From Lutimonas halocynthiae (lineage in GTDB: Bacteria > Bacteroidota > Bacteroidia > Flavobacteriales > Flavobacteriaceae), in contig NZ_JAUFQO010000016.1 of assembly GCF_030409835.1 (NCBI RefSeq), positions 654,253-718,252 on the forward strand: 64,000 nucleotides of DNA. Reading direction: 5' to 3'. This document shows positions 1-8,472 of this stretch, piece by piece; the first letter of the stretch is position 1; every line of letters begins with the position of its first letter. The notes beneath the pieces were generated by a model that was not told where the DNA came from, did not search any database, and saw nothing but the letters and a program-made list of their open reading frames with translations. The position numbers and the translations under genes are program-made.

Positions 1-393
1 TTCTTCAAGATTAACAATTGGGTCATCTTCATAATGGCCAATCATTACGTGATCTAATTCATGTTCGGTTAAACCATTGTCAAAAGATGCTTTATATACG
101 AACCAAAACAATTCTTTTAATTCACAATTAAATCCCATTTCTTCTTGCAGTCTTCTCTTACCCGCTTGGATATTCGACTCACCATCCCTTTGATGACTAC
201 AACAGGTATTGGTCCATAAACCAGGTGAATGATACTTATCTAATGCTCTTTGTTGAAGCAACAATTCACCATTTTTATTAAAAACAAAAACAGAAAACGC
301 CCGATGCAAAATGCCTTTTTCATGAGCCTCCATTTTAGCCATCAAACCTAATTGCTCATCAACTTCACTCACCAGTATTACTTTTTCTTCCAA
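1..393 (-). CDS. idi: Isopentenyl-diphosphate delta-isomerase, type 1 (C-terminus outside window)
   Basis: Interconverts isopentenyl and dimethylallyl diphosphate, the building blocks of isoprenoids, in the cytosol. The first 131 codons are present and the gene runs off base 1, so about a quarter of the usual 170-180 residues is missing. The Nudix-type fold is recognisable from HRAFSVFVFN, LLLQQRALDKYHSPGLW and TNTCCSHQ, where the active-site Cys and metal-binding His of the family lie, and from the downstream ELDHVMIG stretch. No ATG fits. An in-frame TAA lies just upstream, so I chose the TTG at 393 (MEEKVILVSEVDEQ), which gives a normal family N-terminus. The frame is intact throughout. 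Confidence 0.9.
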   Translation of the reverse strand, partial: MEEKVILVSEVDEQLGLMAKMEAHEKGILHRAFSVFVFNKNGELLLQQRALDKYHSPGLWTNTCCSHQRDGESNIQAGKRRLQEEMGFNCELKELFWFVYKASFDNGLTEHELDHVMIGHYEDDPIVNLEE

Positions 394-565
394 AATTTTC
401 TTTTTTTACAAAGTTAATTATTTACAACGTTCCATGAAAGTCTTCTTACAGCGATGTTTTATACATACCATTAAATTTTTTAAGAAAGCATTTTTTAATT
501 CATAAACTAGCTAATTCTTAAATAAAATCAAACCCAGAATATTCGAATCATTTGACACATTGCTC

Positions 566-573
566 TATATTTG
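566..573 (+). promoter_or_regulatory. Promoter -7 element (TATATTTG) for the lipoprotein cyclophilin
   Basis: Exact match to the Bacteroidota -7 consensus TAnnTTTG, ending 26 bases before the ATG at 600. No TTTG lies at the usual 17-23 bases upstream; the nearest, at 551-554, is too close. Confidence 0.5.
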
Positions 574-599
574 TATACTGTGAAAATCGCATAACAAAA

Positions 600-1301
600 A
601 TGAAATTCGCCTTACAGTTATTCTTCCTATCCTTTCTCCTTCTTTTTTTAAACTGCAAAAAAGAAGCTTCGTCTGATGACAAATCAACTGTTGAAGAACC
701 GGCTAATAATAATAGTGTTATAGAGCATGAAATTGCTGAGGAGAGACCTAAAGACTCTATAAATAGTAAAAATGTAGTTCAGTTCTTAACTTTATATGGA
801 AATGAGAACAAACAGAATAGAGTTTTGATCAAAACGAGACTTGGCAATATAAAAATTCAATTATACAACGATACGCCGCTTCATCGAGCCAGTTTTATAT
901 TCCTAACAAAAATGGGCTACTTTGATACGACTTGTTTCTATAGGGTTGTTCCTGATTTTGTAATCCAGGGTGGTGAATCAGAACGATTGGACACACAAAG
1001 ATATAAGGCGCGCTATGAGCGCTACAAGATTAAACCTGAATTCAGAGAAAATAGAAAACATAAATACGGAGCAGTAGCATTAGCCAGAGACTGGAAAGAT
1101 AATCCGGGTAAAAAATCTACCGCATTTGAGTTTTATATAGTTCAAAACCGCAAGGGTGCGCATCACCTTGACGGAGAGCACACCGTTTTCGGAGAAGTTA
1201 TCACAGGTTTTGAAACCATTGACAAGATCGTAAACCTAGAAGCTGGAAATGACGAATGGCCTTTACATGACGTTTTCATGAAAATAGAAGTAATAAATTA
1301 A
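600..1301 (+). CDS. Cyclophilin-type peptidyl-prolyl isomerase lipoprotein
   Basis: Predicted lipid-anchored prolyl isomerase assisting folding of envelope proteins. The ATG at 600 was chosen because it begins a clean lipoprotein signal (MKFALQLFFLSF..., lipobox ending LNC, lipidated Cys near residue 20) and lies just behind a promoter element; an upstream TTG would destroy the signal. A low-complexity linker follows, then a cyclophilin domain from about residue 75 to the end (IKTRLGNIKIQLYNDTP, FYRVVPDFVIQGGE, FEFYIVQN, HTVFGEV). The catalytic Arg of FYRVV is present. It stands alone, with prfC about 240 bases downstream. 233 aa. Confidence 0.85.
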   Translation: MKFALQLFFLSFLLLFLNCKKEASSDDKSTVEEPANNNSVIEHEIAEERPKDSINSKNVVQFLTLYGNENKQNRVLIKTRLGNIKIQLYNDTPLHRASFIFLTKMGYFDTTCFYRVVPDFVIQGGESERLDTQRYKARYERYKIKPEFRENRKHKYGAVALARDWKDNPGKKSTAFEFYIVQNRKGAHHLDGEHTVFGEVITGFETIDKIVNLEAGNDEWPLHDVFMKIEVIN

Positions 1302-1512
1302 ATTACGCTTTCTGGTTCATTATTCAAGTTATCGAAAATCATTAGCTTGAATGTATTCTATAATTTACCCATTTCAAGTTTACTTCATGGCCTAAAAGCC
1401 GTCCTGTTTGGAATTATCCACACAAGACAATTCAAAACGAAAGAAAAAGATACCACTACCATTGAAAAATTCAAAAAATCGAATTCCTAATGGTCAATTT
1501 AAGGAGTTGGCT

Positions 1513-1520
1513 TATATTTG
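1513..1520 (+). promoter_or_regulatory. Promoter -7 element (TATATTTG) for prfC
   Basis: Exact TAnnTTTG ending 17 bases before the prfC ATG, implying a very short leader. No well-spaced TTTG was found upstream. Confidence 0.5.
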
Positions 1521-1537
1521 CGCACTAATTTTAATAG

Positions 1538-3127
1538 ATGGATTTACTTCAGGAGATAGAAAAAAGACGCACTTTTGGTATTATTTCTCACCCAGATGCG
1601 GGTAAAACTACTTTGACAGAAAAACTTTTGCTGTATGGAGGCGCTATTCAGGAGGCCGGTGCAGTAAAAAGTAATAAAATCAAAAAAGGTGCGACTTCCG
1701 ATTTCATGGAAATTGAAAGACAAAGAGGAATATCCGTTGCGACATCGGTTCTGGCTTTTGTTTATAAAGACAAGAAAATCAATATTCTTGATACACCTGG
1801 TCACAAAGATTTTGCTGAAGACACCTATCGTACACTAACTGCTGTAGATAGTGTTATTGTGGTCATTGACGTTGCAAAAGGTGTTGAAGCCCAGACTGAA
1901 AAACTTGTTGAAGTTTGTAGAATGAGAAATATCCCTATGATTGTTTTTATCAACAAACTTGACAGGGAAGGTAAAGATGCTTTTGATCTTTTAGATGAAG
2001 TTGAGCAAAAATTAGGTTTAAAAGTGGTGCCGCTGAGTTTCCCAATTGGGATGGGATACGACTTTAAAGGCATCTACAATATTTGGGGCAAAAAATTAAA
2101 TCTCTTTTCAGGAGACACCAAACAAACGGTGTCAGAAGGAATTGAATTTACTGATTTAGACGATCCTCAACTAGATGAAATTATTGGGGAAACTGCCGCA
2201 GATACCCTAAGGGAGGAACTCGAATTGGTACGTGAAGTCTACCCTGATTTTGACAAGAAGGCTTATTTAGACGGCGCATTGCAGCCAGTCTTCTTTGGTT
2301 CTGCTTTAAATAATTTTGGAGTGAAGGAATTATTAGATTGTTTTATTGATATTGCTCCTTCTCCTCAGCCAAAAATGTCTAGTACAAGATTAGTCGATTC
2401 TAAAGAAAAGAAATTTACGGGCTTTGTATTTAAGATTCATGCAAATATGGATCCAAAACACCGTGATAGGCTGGCCTTTGTTAAAATTGTCTCAGGTGTG
2501 TTCAAAAGAAATACAAACTACTTACATGTTAAACTCGGTAAAAAATTAAAATTTTCTAGCCCCAATGCATTTTTTGCAGAGAAAAAGGAAATTGTTGAAG
2601 AATCTTTTCCAGGAGACATAGTCGGCTTGCACGACACAGGAAATTTTAAAATTGGTGATACACTTACAGAAGGTGAAATATTGGAATTTAAAGGAGTTCC
2701 TAGTTTCTCTCCTGAGCATTTCAGGTATGTCAACAATGCTGACCCGATGAAATCCAAGCAATTAGCTAAAGGATTGGACCAGTTAATGGACGAAGGTGTT
2801 GCACAATTATTCACCTTAGATCTAAATGGAAGGAAAGTCATTGGTACCGTTGGAGCGCTTCAATTTGAAGTGATACAGTATAGACTTGAACATGAATATG
2901 GAGCAAAATGTTCTTATGAGAATGTTAATGTTCACAAGGCTTGTTGGGTGGAACCTGAAAGTGAGAGTAGTGATGAATTTAAAGAGTTTAAGAGAGTTAA
3001 GCAACGCTATTTGGCCAAAGACAAAAAGGGTCAGCTCGTATTTTTAGCAGATTCTGCCTTTACAGTTCAAATGACTCAGGAGAAATATCCAAGCGTTAAA
3101 TTGCACTTTGTAAGCGAATACAAGTAA
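1538..3127 (+). CDS. prfC: Peptide chain release factor 3 (RF3)
   Basis: Translational GTPase that recycles class-I release factors from the ribosome after termination. The 529-aa length is normal. GTPase motifs are intact: P-loop SHPDAGKT (17-24), DTPGH (85-89) and NKLD (139-142). DFMEIERQRGISVATSV is the RF3-type switch region, distinguishing it from EF-G. Domain 2 and the RF3 C-terminal domain (FEVIQYRLEHEYGAKC) follow. The ATG at 1538 lies 17 bases behind a consensus -7 element. An overlapping upstream frame starting at 1408 is not coding. Monocistronic by spacing. Confidence 0.96.
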   Translation: MDLLQEIEKRRTFGIISHPDAGKTTLTEKLLLYGGAIQEAGAVKSNKIKKGATSDFMEIERQRGISVATSVLAFVYKDKKINILDTPGHKDFAEDTYRTLTAVDSVIVVIDVAKGVEAQTEKLVEVCRMRNIPMIVFINKLDREGKDAFDLLDEVEQKLGLKVVPLSFPIGMGYDFKGIYNIWGKKLNLFSGDTKQTVSEGIEFTDLDDPQLDEIIGETAADTLREELELVREVYPDFDKKAYLDGALQPVFFGSALNNFGVKELLDCFIDIAPSPQPKMSSTRLVDSKEKKFTGFVFKIHANMDPKHRDRLAFVKIVSGVFKRNTNYLHVKLGKKLKFSSPNAFFAEKKEIVEESFPGDIVGLHDTGNFKIGDTLTEGEILEFKGVPSFSPEHFRYVNNADPMKSKQLAKGLDQLMDEGVAQLFTLDLNGRKVIGTVGALQFEVIQYRLEHEYGAKCSYENVNVHKACWVEPESESSDEFKEFKRVKQRYLAKDKKGQLVFLADSAFTVQMTQEKYPSVKLHFVSEYK

Positions 3128-3173
3128 AATTTCTGAACGTAATAACTTCTTCAAACTTGTTTGGCACAGGAAT

Positions 3174-3196
3174 TGAATTATGAAATTCAGATTTTT
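3174..3196 (+). terminator. Weak possible terminator after prfC
   Basis: TGAATT (3174-3179), loop ATGA, AATTCA (3184-3189), followed by GATTTTTT. The stem has only six AT-rich pairs, so it is a marginal intrinsic terminator. Confidence 0.3.
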
Positions 3197-3234
3197 TAGT
3201 TTTATACAGTTTACTAATTTTTAAACTTTTTACT

Positions 3235-4428
3235 ATGAGGGCATTCGTTTTATCATCGATCATATTTTCAATGTTCATTAGTTCCTGTGGTTCCTCTTCG
3301 AGTAGCTCCACTTATCAAGATCCACATTCGAGGATGCATAGTAAAATGCACAACGAATTGTATCAAGAGGAAATAGAGAAAGAATTCAATAAACAAATCA
3401 ATAATTTCATTGGCCAGTATGAAGGTACCCTTCCTTGTACGGATTGTGATGGAATCGAAATTCAACTTGAACTGTTCCAGGATTTCACCTTTCAGGGAAC
3501 TGTAAAACAGGTTGGAAGCGATGCCAGTGAAAAGTTAAATGGAAGTTTCTCCTTAAAGGCAAATGGTATTGTTGAGTTAGACAAGGCTGTTGCAGGAACC
3601 ACTTTCTTTCAGAAAATCAATGCTGATTTGATTGTCCTTGATCAAAATGCAAAGGAAATTATTTCAGTAGGCAACGATGCATATATCTTGAAACCTATTG
3701 AAAAAATAAAAGTAAAACCTTTTGAATCTGCGCATCCAAAAGCAGATTTTTTAAAGAAGAAATGGGATCAGGGTATTGTTTTTTATGCTATTGGCAATGA
3801 ACCATCATGGTCATTAGACATTAAACGCAATGATTCCTTGATTTTTAAAGACCCTAATGGGATGGAACATAAATTTCCATTCACTAAAGCGCTTCCCAGT
3901 ATTGATCCAAAAATTATAGATTACAGATCTTCGACCAAGGAGATGGAAATCGTCATTCAAATGGCTCAGAAATCATGTAATGATGGGATGTCTGATGATT
4001 GGTTTTCTTATCAAGTCAATATTAGCATTAAAGGTTCCAAGGAGAAAGAAAGCAAAAATCACCAAGGCTGTGGAGACTATGTTCCAGACTACAACTTAAA
4101 CGGAAATTGGGGCGTTATAGAAGCCGAGGGGCTTCAGATAAATAAAAATAGTTTCTCGAACAAGGAGGCATCTTTATCACTAGATATGTTTAATCAAAAA
4201 GTTTCTGGAAATGACGGTTGCAATAACTTTCACGGACAAGTTAATTTTAAAACGGATCAGATTTCTTTTGGACCAACAGCAGGAACACTTATGGCCTGCC
4301 CCAACATGGAATTAAGCAGTAAAATATTAGGTTCAATTTCAGGAAGATCATTGAATTATACCCTTGAAAATGATCTTATTTTATATGAAGGGGATAAAAA
4401 AATTATGATCTTAAGACGCAAGGATTAA
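3235..4428 (+). CDS. NlpE - COG3650-like - META domain lipoprotein
   Basis: Secreted lipoprotein (lipobox ISSC, Cys18, then a serine-rich linker) with three recognisable modules. Residues about 58-155 resemble the copper-resistance/stress sensor NlpE, with QYEGTLPCTDCDGI and its CxxC (Cys68, Cys71). Residues about 180-275 carry the YAIGNEPSWSLDI signature of the COG3650-type 'membrane lipoprotein' domain. Residues about 285-397 form a META/HslJ domain (GNDGCNNFHGQ, ISFGPTAGTLMACPNMEL). Each module is linked to envelope stress in other bacteria; the combined role here is inference. No partner gene adjoins it. Confidence 0.8.
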   Translation: MRAFVLSSIIFSMFISSCGSSSSSSTYQDPHSRMHSKMHNELYQEEIEKEFNKQINNFIGQYEGTLPCTDCDGIEIQLELFQDFTFQGTVKQVGSDASEKLNGSFSLKANGIVELDKAVAGTTFFQKINADLIVLDQNAKEIISVGNDAYILKPIEKIKVKPFESAHPKADFLKKKWDQGIVFYAIGNEPSWSLDIKRNDSLIFKDPNGMEHKFPFTKALPSIDPKIIDYRSSTKEMEIVIQMAQKSCNDGMSDDWFSYQVNISIKGSKEKESKNHQGCGDYVPDYNLNGNWGVIEAEGLQINKNSFSNKEASLSLDMFNQKVSGNDGCNNFHGQVNFKTDQISFGPTAGTLMACPNMELSSKILGSISGRSLNYTLENDLILYEGDKKIMILRRKD

Positions 4429-4440
4429 TCTAACATCAGC

Positions 4441-4471
4441 TTGTATAATTCTTAGTTTTATTTCTATATTT
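4441..4471 (+). promoter_or_regulatory. Promoter for the AI-2E family permease
   Basis: TTG (4441-4443), 20-base spacer, TATATTTA (4464-4471). It matches the Bacteroidota consensus except that the last G is A. The ATG follows 31 bases later. Confidence 0.45.
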
Positions 4472-4502
4472 ACAACAAGTATCTCAAGACCAAATTACAA
4501 GC

Positions 4503-5588
4503 ATGCAATCAAAAATCATTGCCAATGGAATTTTAAGAGCCTTATGGGTGATCGTATCGATATTGTTACTACTCTTTTTCCTCTATAAAATTCAAAGTGT
4601 TCTCATTTATTTGGTGATTGCCACAGTCCTTTCTCTTGTCGCCAGGCCAATGCTGAGCTTTTTAAAGGACCGGCTAAAATTACCAAACATTCTGGCGGTT
4701 GTCATTACCATGTCATTCTTTTTAATGGTTATCATGGGAGTGATTTCAATGTTTATTCCTTTGATTAAGGAACAAGGGCATAATATATCATTACTTAATA
4801 CAGAAGAATTAAGAAGAAGAATTTTTAATTTGTTTCATGAGATCGATATTTTCTTTTCAGCAAGAAGAATTAATTTGTTTGGAGAATTAAAAAATATTGA
4901 CCTTACTTCTAATATCTCCTCGATTCCGAGTCTTTTAAACTCTTTAGTTGGTGTAGTAGGAACCTTTAGCATGGGGCTTTTCTCAGTATTATTTATCACG
5001 TTTTTCTTCTTAAAAGACAACAAACTTTTACATAATGTTTTTGTATTAGTAACTCCAGACAGAAATGAGGATAAGATTTTAAATTCCTTGAAAAAGATCA
5101 ATGATTTGTTATCGAGGTATTTTATTGGTCTGATTATCCAAATCTCTATACTTTTTGCTATCTATTCAATTACACTGCTGGTTTTCAATATAAAAAGTGC
5201 CGTAGTTATTGCTTTTCTTTGCGCTCTTTTAAATTTAATCCCCTATATCGGACCATTGATTGGAGGAATTTTAATGTTACTTTTAACCATGACAAGCAGT
5301 CTTGAATATGATTTTCAAACCCACATTCTGCCCGTTACGAGTTATGTTCTCTTTGGCTATATCATTGCACAGCTTATAGATAATTTTTTCAGTCAACCGA
5401 TTATTTTTTCGAAAAGTGTGAAATCTCATCCGCTTGAGATCTTTTTAATCATTGTTATTGGTGGCCTTTTATTCGGCATTACCGGAATGATTTTTGCCGT
5501 ACCGTCATATACCGTGCTTAAAGTGATTTTAAAAGAATTTTTATCAGACAATGAAATTGTCAAATCATTGACTAAAGGCTTAGACTAG
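4503..5588 (+). CDS. AI-2E family / PerM-type membrane permease
   Basis: Integral inner-membrane protein of 361 aa in the PerM/TqsA (AI-2E transporter) superfamily. Two hydrophobic helices (about 10-55) open the protein, a third and a charged soluble loop follow (about 95-140), then a block of four or five helices with the family motifs ALLNLIPYIGPLIGG and FFSQPIIFSKSVKSHPLEIFL. Substrates are poorly defined across this family (autoinducer-2, quorum signals, ions), so no substrate is assigned. The next gene starts one base after its stop, suggesting co-transcription. Confidence 0.85.
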   Translation: MQSKIIANGILRALWVIVSILLLLFFLYKIQSVLIYLVIATVLSLVARPMLSFLKDRLKLPNILAVVITMSFFLMVIMGVISMFIPLIKEQGHNISLLNTEELRRRIFNLFHEIDIFFSARRINLFGELKNIDLTSNISSIPSLLNSLVGVVGTFSMGLFSVLFITFFFLKDNKLLHNVFVLVTPDRNEDKILNSLKKINDLLSRYFIGLIIQISILFAIYSITLLVFNIKSAVVIAFLCALLNLIPYIGPLIGGILMLLLTMTSSLEYDFQTHILPVTSYVLFGYIIAQLIDNFFSQPIIFSKSVKSHPLEIFLIIVIGGLLFGITGMIFAVPSYTVLKVILKEFLSDNEIVKSLTKGLD

Positions 5589-5589
5589 T

Positions 5590-6765
5590 ATGAATAATAA
5601 GTTGTTACATAAAGATGTGCAGCAATTTATTGACGATCATTTAAAAACTGACTTGCCTCAATTGATATTTAAGGGATCTCCCTTTGCGGATATCACAATA
5701 CAAGAACTTGCTGAGCAGATCCTTGCAAAATCGAAGAGCCGCAGCAAACTTCCAACATGGTTTGCGACAGACAATATTTATTACCCGAAATCATTGAGTA
5801 TTGAGCAGACATCCTCTGAACTTACTGCTGAATATAAATCTTCTTTGATCGCTGGAGATACCCTTATTGACCTTACCGGTGGCTTTGGAGTTGACAGCTA
5901 TTGTTTTTCAAAAAAAATCAAACAGGTCACCCACTGTGAATTAGATGCTGAATTATCTAAAATAGCTGCTGATAATTTCAAAGTACTAGCGCAAAACAAT
6001 GTTACTTGTCTAAATAAAAATGGTATTGAAGAATTAGCAGAGAATGAAACAGTCTATGATTGGATCTATGCTGATCCATCAAGAAGAAATGAATTAAATT
6101 CAAAAGTTTTCAAACTTGAAGATTGCCTGCCTGACATTGGCCAACACCTAGGCCTTTTGTTAAAACGTTCAGATCAGATAATGATCAAATTATCACCTTT
6201 ACTTGACATTTCTTTAACCATAAAGAGTCTGAATTTTGTAAAAGAAATTCACATTATAGCGGTTAAAAATGAAGTCAAAGAACTTCTTATTTTGATTGAA
6301 AATAAGTACATAGGGCCCTCCAAATTAAAAACGATCAACATAGTTAAAAATAGTCTTCAAACCTTTGAAGGTTATTTTCCTTCAAATACCACTGCTACCC
6401 TAGCAGCCCCGAAAAAATATCTTTACGAGCCAAATGCCGCCATATTAAAATCCGGATTATTTAATGAAGTATCCAGTGAACTAGCTATTGATAAGTTGAA
6501 TTTTAACAGTCACTTATACACTTCCGAAAGACTTATCGAATTCCCAGGCAGGAGGTTTCATATTGAATCGATATCGAAATACAATAAAAAACTCCTAAAG
6601 AAGAAATACCAGTTTAAAAGCGCCAATATTACAACAAGGAACTTTCATGATTCAGTAGCTCAAATTAGAAAGAAAACAGGATTTAAGGACGGAGGAAATG
6701 ACTTTTTGTTTTTCACAACTGATCACCAAGACAATGCCATTGTAATTCATTGTAGAAAAGTTTAA
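5590..6765 (+). CDS. Class I SAM-dependent methyltransferase with THUMP-like C-terminal domain
   Basis: Cytosolic 391-aa protein. The Rossmann SAM-binding motif DLTGGFGVDS lies at 94-103, followed by the acidic CELD (motif II) and a DPSRR loop at 162-166 in the position of the catalytic DPPY of N-methyltransferases. The C-terminal 90 residues (GRRFHIESISKYNKK... RKKTGFKDGGNDFLFFT) match the THUMP-like extension found with this enzyme in Bacteroidota, which suggests an RNA substrate. The substrate is not known to me. It follows the AI-2E gene with a one-base gap. Confidence 0.8.
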   Translation: MNNKLLHKDVQQFIDDHLKTDLPQLIFKGSPFADITIQELAEQILAKSKSRSKLPTWFATDNIYYPKSLSIEQTSSELTAEYKSSLIAGDTLIDLTGGFGVDSYCFSKKIKQVTHCELDAELSKIAADNFKVLAQNNVTCLNKNGIEELAENETVYDWIYADPSRRNELNSKVFKLEDCLPDIGQHLGLLLKRSDQIMIKLSPLLDISLTIKSLNFVKEIHIIAVKNEVKELLILIENKYIGPSKLKTINIVKNSLQTFEGYFPSNTTATLAAPKKYLYEPNAAILKSGLFNEVSSELAIDKLNFNSHLYTSERLIEFPGRRFHIESISKYNKKLLKKKYQFKSANITTRNFHDSVAQIRKKTGFKDGGNDFLFFTTDHQDNAIVIHCRKV

Positions 6766-6830
6766 CAGTCGTCTACTCTAGTTAGAAGATTAATTTCTTA
6801 TTTTTAATTCAGAATTTTCAAATCAAAACC

Positions 6831-8462
6831 ATGGCCAACAATAATATTCGAGCACTTTCATCAAGAAAGGGGCTAGAAAATAACTTGTTTGAAAAAATAG
6901 CTGAATTGTCAAAGAGCGATTCAACAGCTGAATCATTTCAGGAACTTTCAAAACAGTTTATGATAGATGATTCAGTAGTCTTTGGGACTGCCTCATTCTA
7001 TGACTTCATAAAAGAAGATGAAAGGAATAAAAGTATTCGGGTATGCAATGGTACAGCATGTATGGTTGCCGGAACCCAATCAAAAATTCAATCTTTACTG
7101 GAAAGTAATTTTGATCAGGATAAAATCGGTCATGTAGCCTGTATTGGTCACTGTCATTCAAATGGTGCCGTCATGTATAAAGACCATACTTATACGGTAA
7201 AATCAGATGCGCATTTTAAGGGAATTATCGCCCTGAACGACGCAGATAGACAGCTTGAAAATGTCTATCATATTGAGTCAAATACAGAGCCTGTTCTTAT
7301 TGGAAAGATCAATGACATCAGCGCGTTCTTTAAGCTTGCTGATCAATTTAAAGCCGATAAAGAGACGATCATAGCAGAATTAAAAGATTCTAAACTTAGA
7401 GGAAGAGGTGGCGCAGGCTTTCCTTTCTGGTTTAAACTTGACGCAGTTGCAAAGGAAGTCAATAATCAAAAATATATCGTTTGTAATGCCGATGAAGGAG
7501 ATCCGGGTGCTTATAGTGACATGTACCTTATGGAGCATCAACCTTATAAAGTGCTATTTGGAATGCTACTTGCCGGAATTAGTGTAGGAGCTGACACCGG
7601 AGTCATTTATATCAGGGGCGAATATCCTAATTCAATTCGGATTATGGAAAAAGCCATCACTTTTTTAAATGATCAAAACCTAATCGAAGGCTTTAAATTT
7701 AAAATCATAAAAGGCCAGGGCAGTTATGTATGCGGCGAAGAAACAGCTTTGTTAAACTCTATTGAAGGTCTTAGACCTGAGGTAAGAGTCAGACCTCCTT
7801 ATCCCGCACAATACGGTCTTTATGGCAAGCCCACTGTATTGAGTAATGTAGAGACTTTTGCAAACATTCATTGGATATTGAACAAAGGCGGTAAAGCATT
7901 TGCTTCATTAGGTACAGCACAATCGTCTGGCACAAAACTGGTGTCGCTTGACAGTTTTTTTAAGCGCCCTGGAATTTATGAAGTTGAGATGGGTACACCA
8001 CTGAAGGTCGTATTTGAGGAATATGGTAAAGGTCTAAAAGATGATATAAAAGCTTTTCAAATTGGTGGCCCGTTGGGAGGCATCGTGCCCTTGACAAAAA
8101 TAAATGAACTGAACTTAGATTTCGAGTCATTGAATGATGCTGGTTTTTTACTTGGACATGCGAGCGTAGTTTCTATTCCTGAAAGTTTTCCGATGGTAAA
8201 ATTTATCACACACCTGCTTAAGTTCACTGCAGAAGAAAGTTGTGGAAAATGTTATCCTTGCAGGATAGGATCGTATCGTGGCTTTGAAATGCTCGAAAAA
8301 GCACAAAATGAAGACTATAAGATTGATAGACAATTATTTGACGATCTTATTGAAACGCTTGAAATTGGTTCTTTATGCGCACTTGGAGGCGGTGTACCCC
8401 TACCGGTAAAGAATGCGCTACAATATTTCCAAACAGAGTTGAAAACTTATTTTCAATCCTAA
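6831..8462 (+). CDS. NAD-linked formate dehydrogenase, NuoE-NuoF-type electron-transfer subunit
   Basis: Probable diaphorase subunit that passes electrons from the Mo subunit to NAD+. The N-terminal about 130 residues are a NuoE-like thioredoxin-fold [2Fe-2S] domain with Cys72, Cys77, Cys104 and Cys108. A NuoF/HoxF-like FMN- and NAD-binding core follows (LRGRGGAGFPFWFK, CNADEGDPGAYSD). A [4Fe-4S] site closes it: Cys471-x2-Cys474-x2-Cys477 and Cys516. Fusion of E and F modules is typical of FdsB-type subunits. The Mo subunit starts 10 bases downstream, so this is a two-gene operon. No FdhD-like sulfurtransferase or cofactor gene adjoins. Confidence 0.85.
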   Translation: MANNNIRALSSRKGLENNLFEKIAELSKSDSTAESFQELSKQFMIDDSVVFGTASFYDFIKEDERNKSIRVCNGTACMVAGTQSKIQSLLESNFDQDKIGHVACIGHCHSNGAVMYKDHTYTVKSDAHFKGIIALNDADRQLENVYHIESNTEPVLIGKINDISAFFKLADQFKADKETIIAELKDSKLRGRGGAGFPFWFKLDAVAKEVNNQKYIVCNADEGDPGAYSDMYLMEHQPYKVLFGMLLAGISVGADTGVIYIRGEYPNSIRIMEKAITFLNDQNLIEGFKFKIIKGQGSYVCGEETALLNSIEGLRPEVRVRPPYPAQYGLYGKPTVLSNVETFANIHWILNKGGKAFASLGTAQSSGTKLVSLDSFFKRPGIYEVEMGTPLKVVFEEYGKGLKDDIKAFQIGGPLGGIVPLTKINELNLDFESLNDAGFLLGHASVVSIPESFPMVKFITHLLKFTAEESCGKCYPCRIGSYRGFEMLEKAQNEDYKIDRQLFDDLIETLEIGSLCALGGGVPLPVKNALQYFQTELKTYFQS

Positions 8463-8472
8463 ACTTAAACGT

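Noticed and set aside
1408..1605. 65-codon frame overlapping the start of prfC
   Set aside because: It overlaps the conserved prfC N-terminus in another frame, has no recognisable protein features, and its region holds the prfC promoter.
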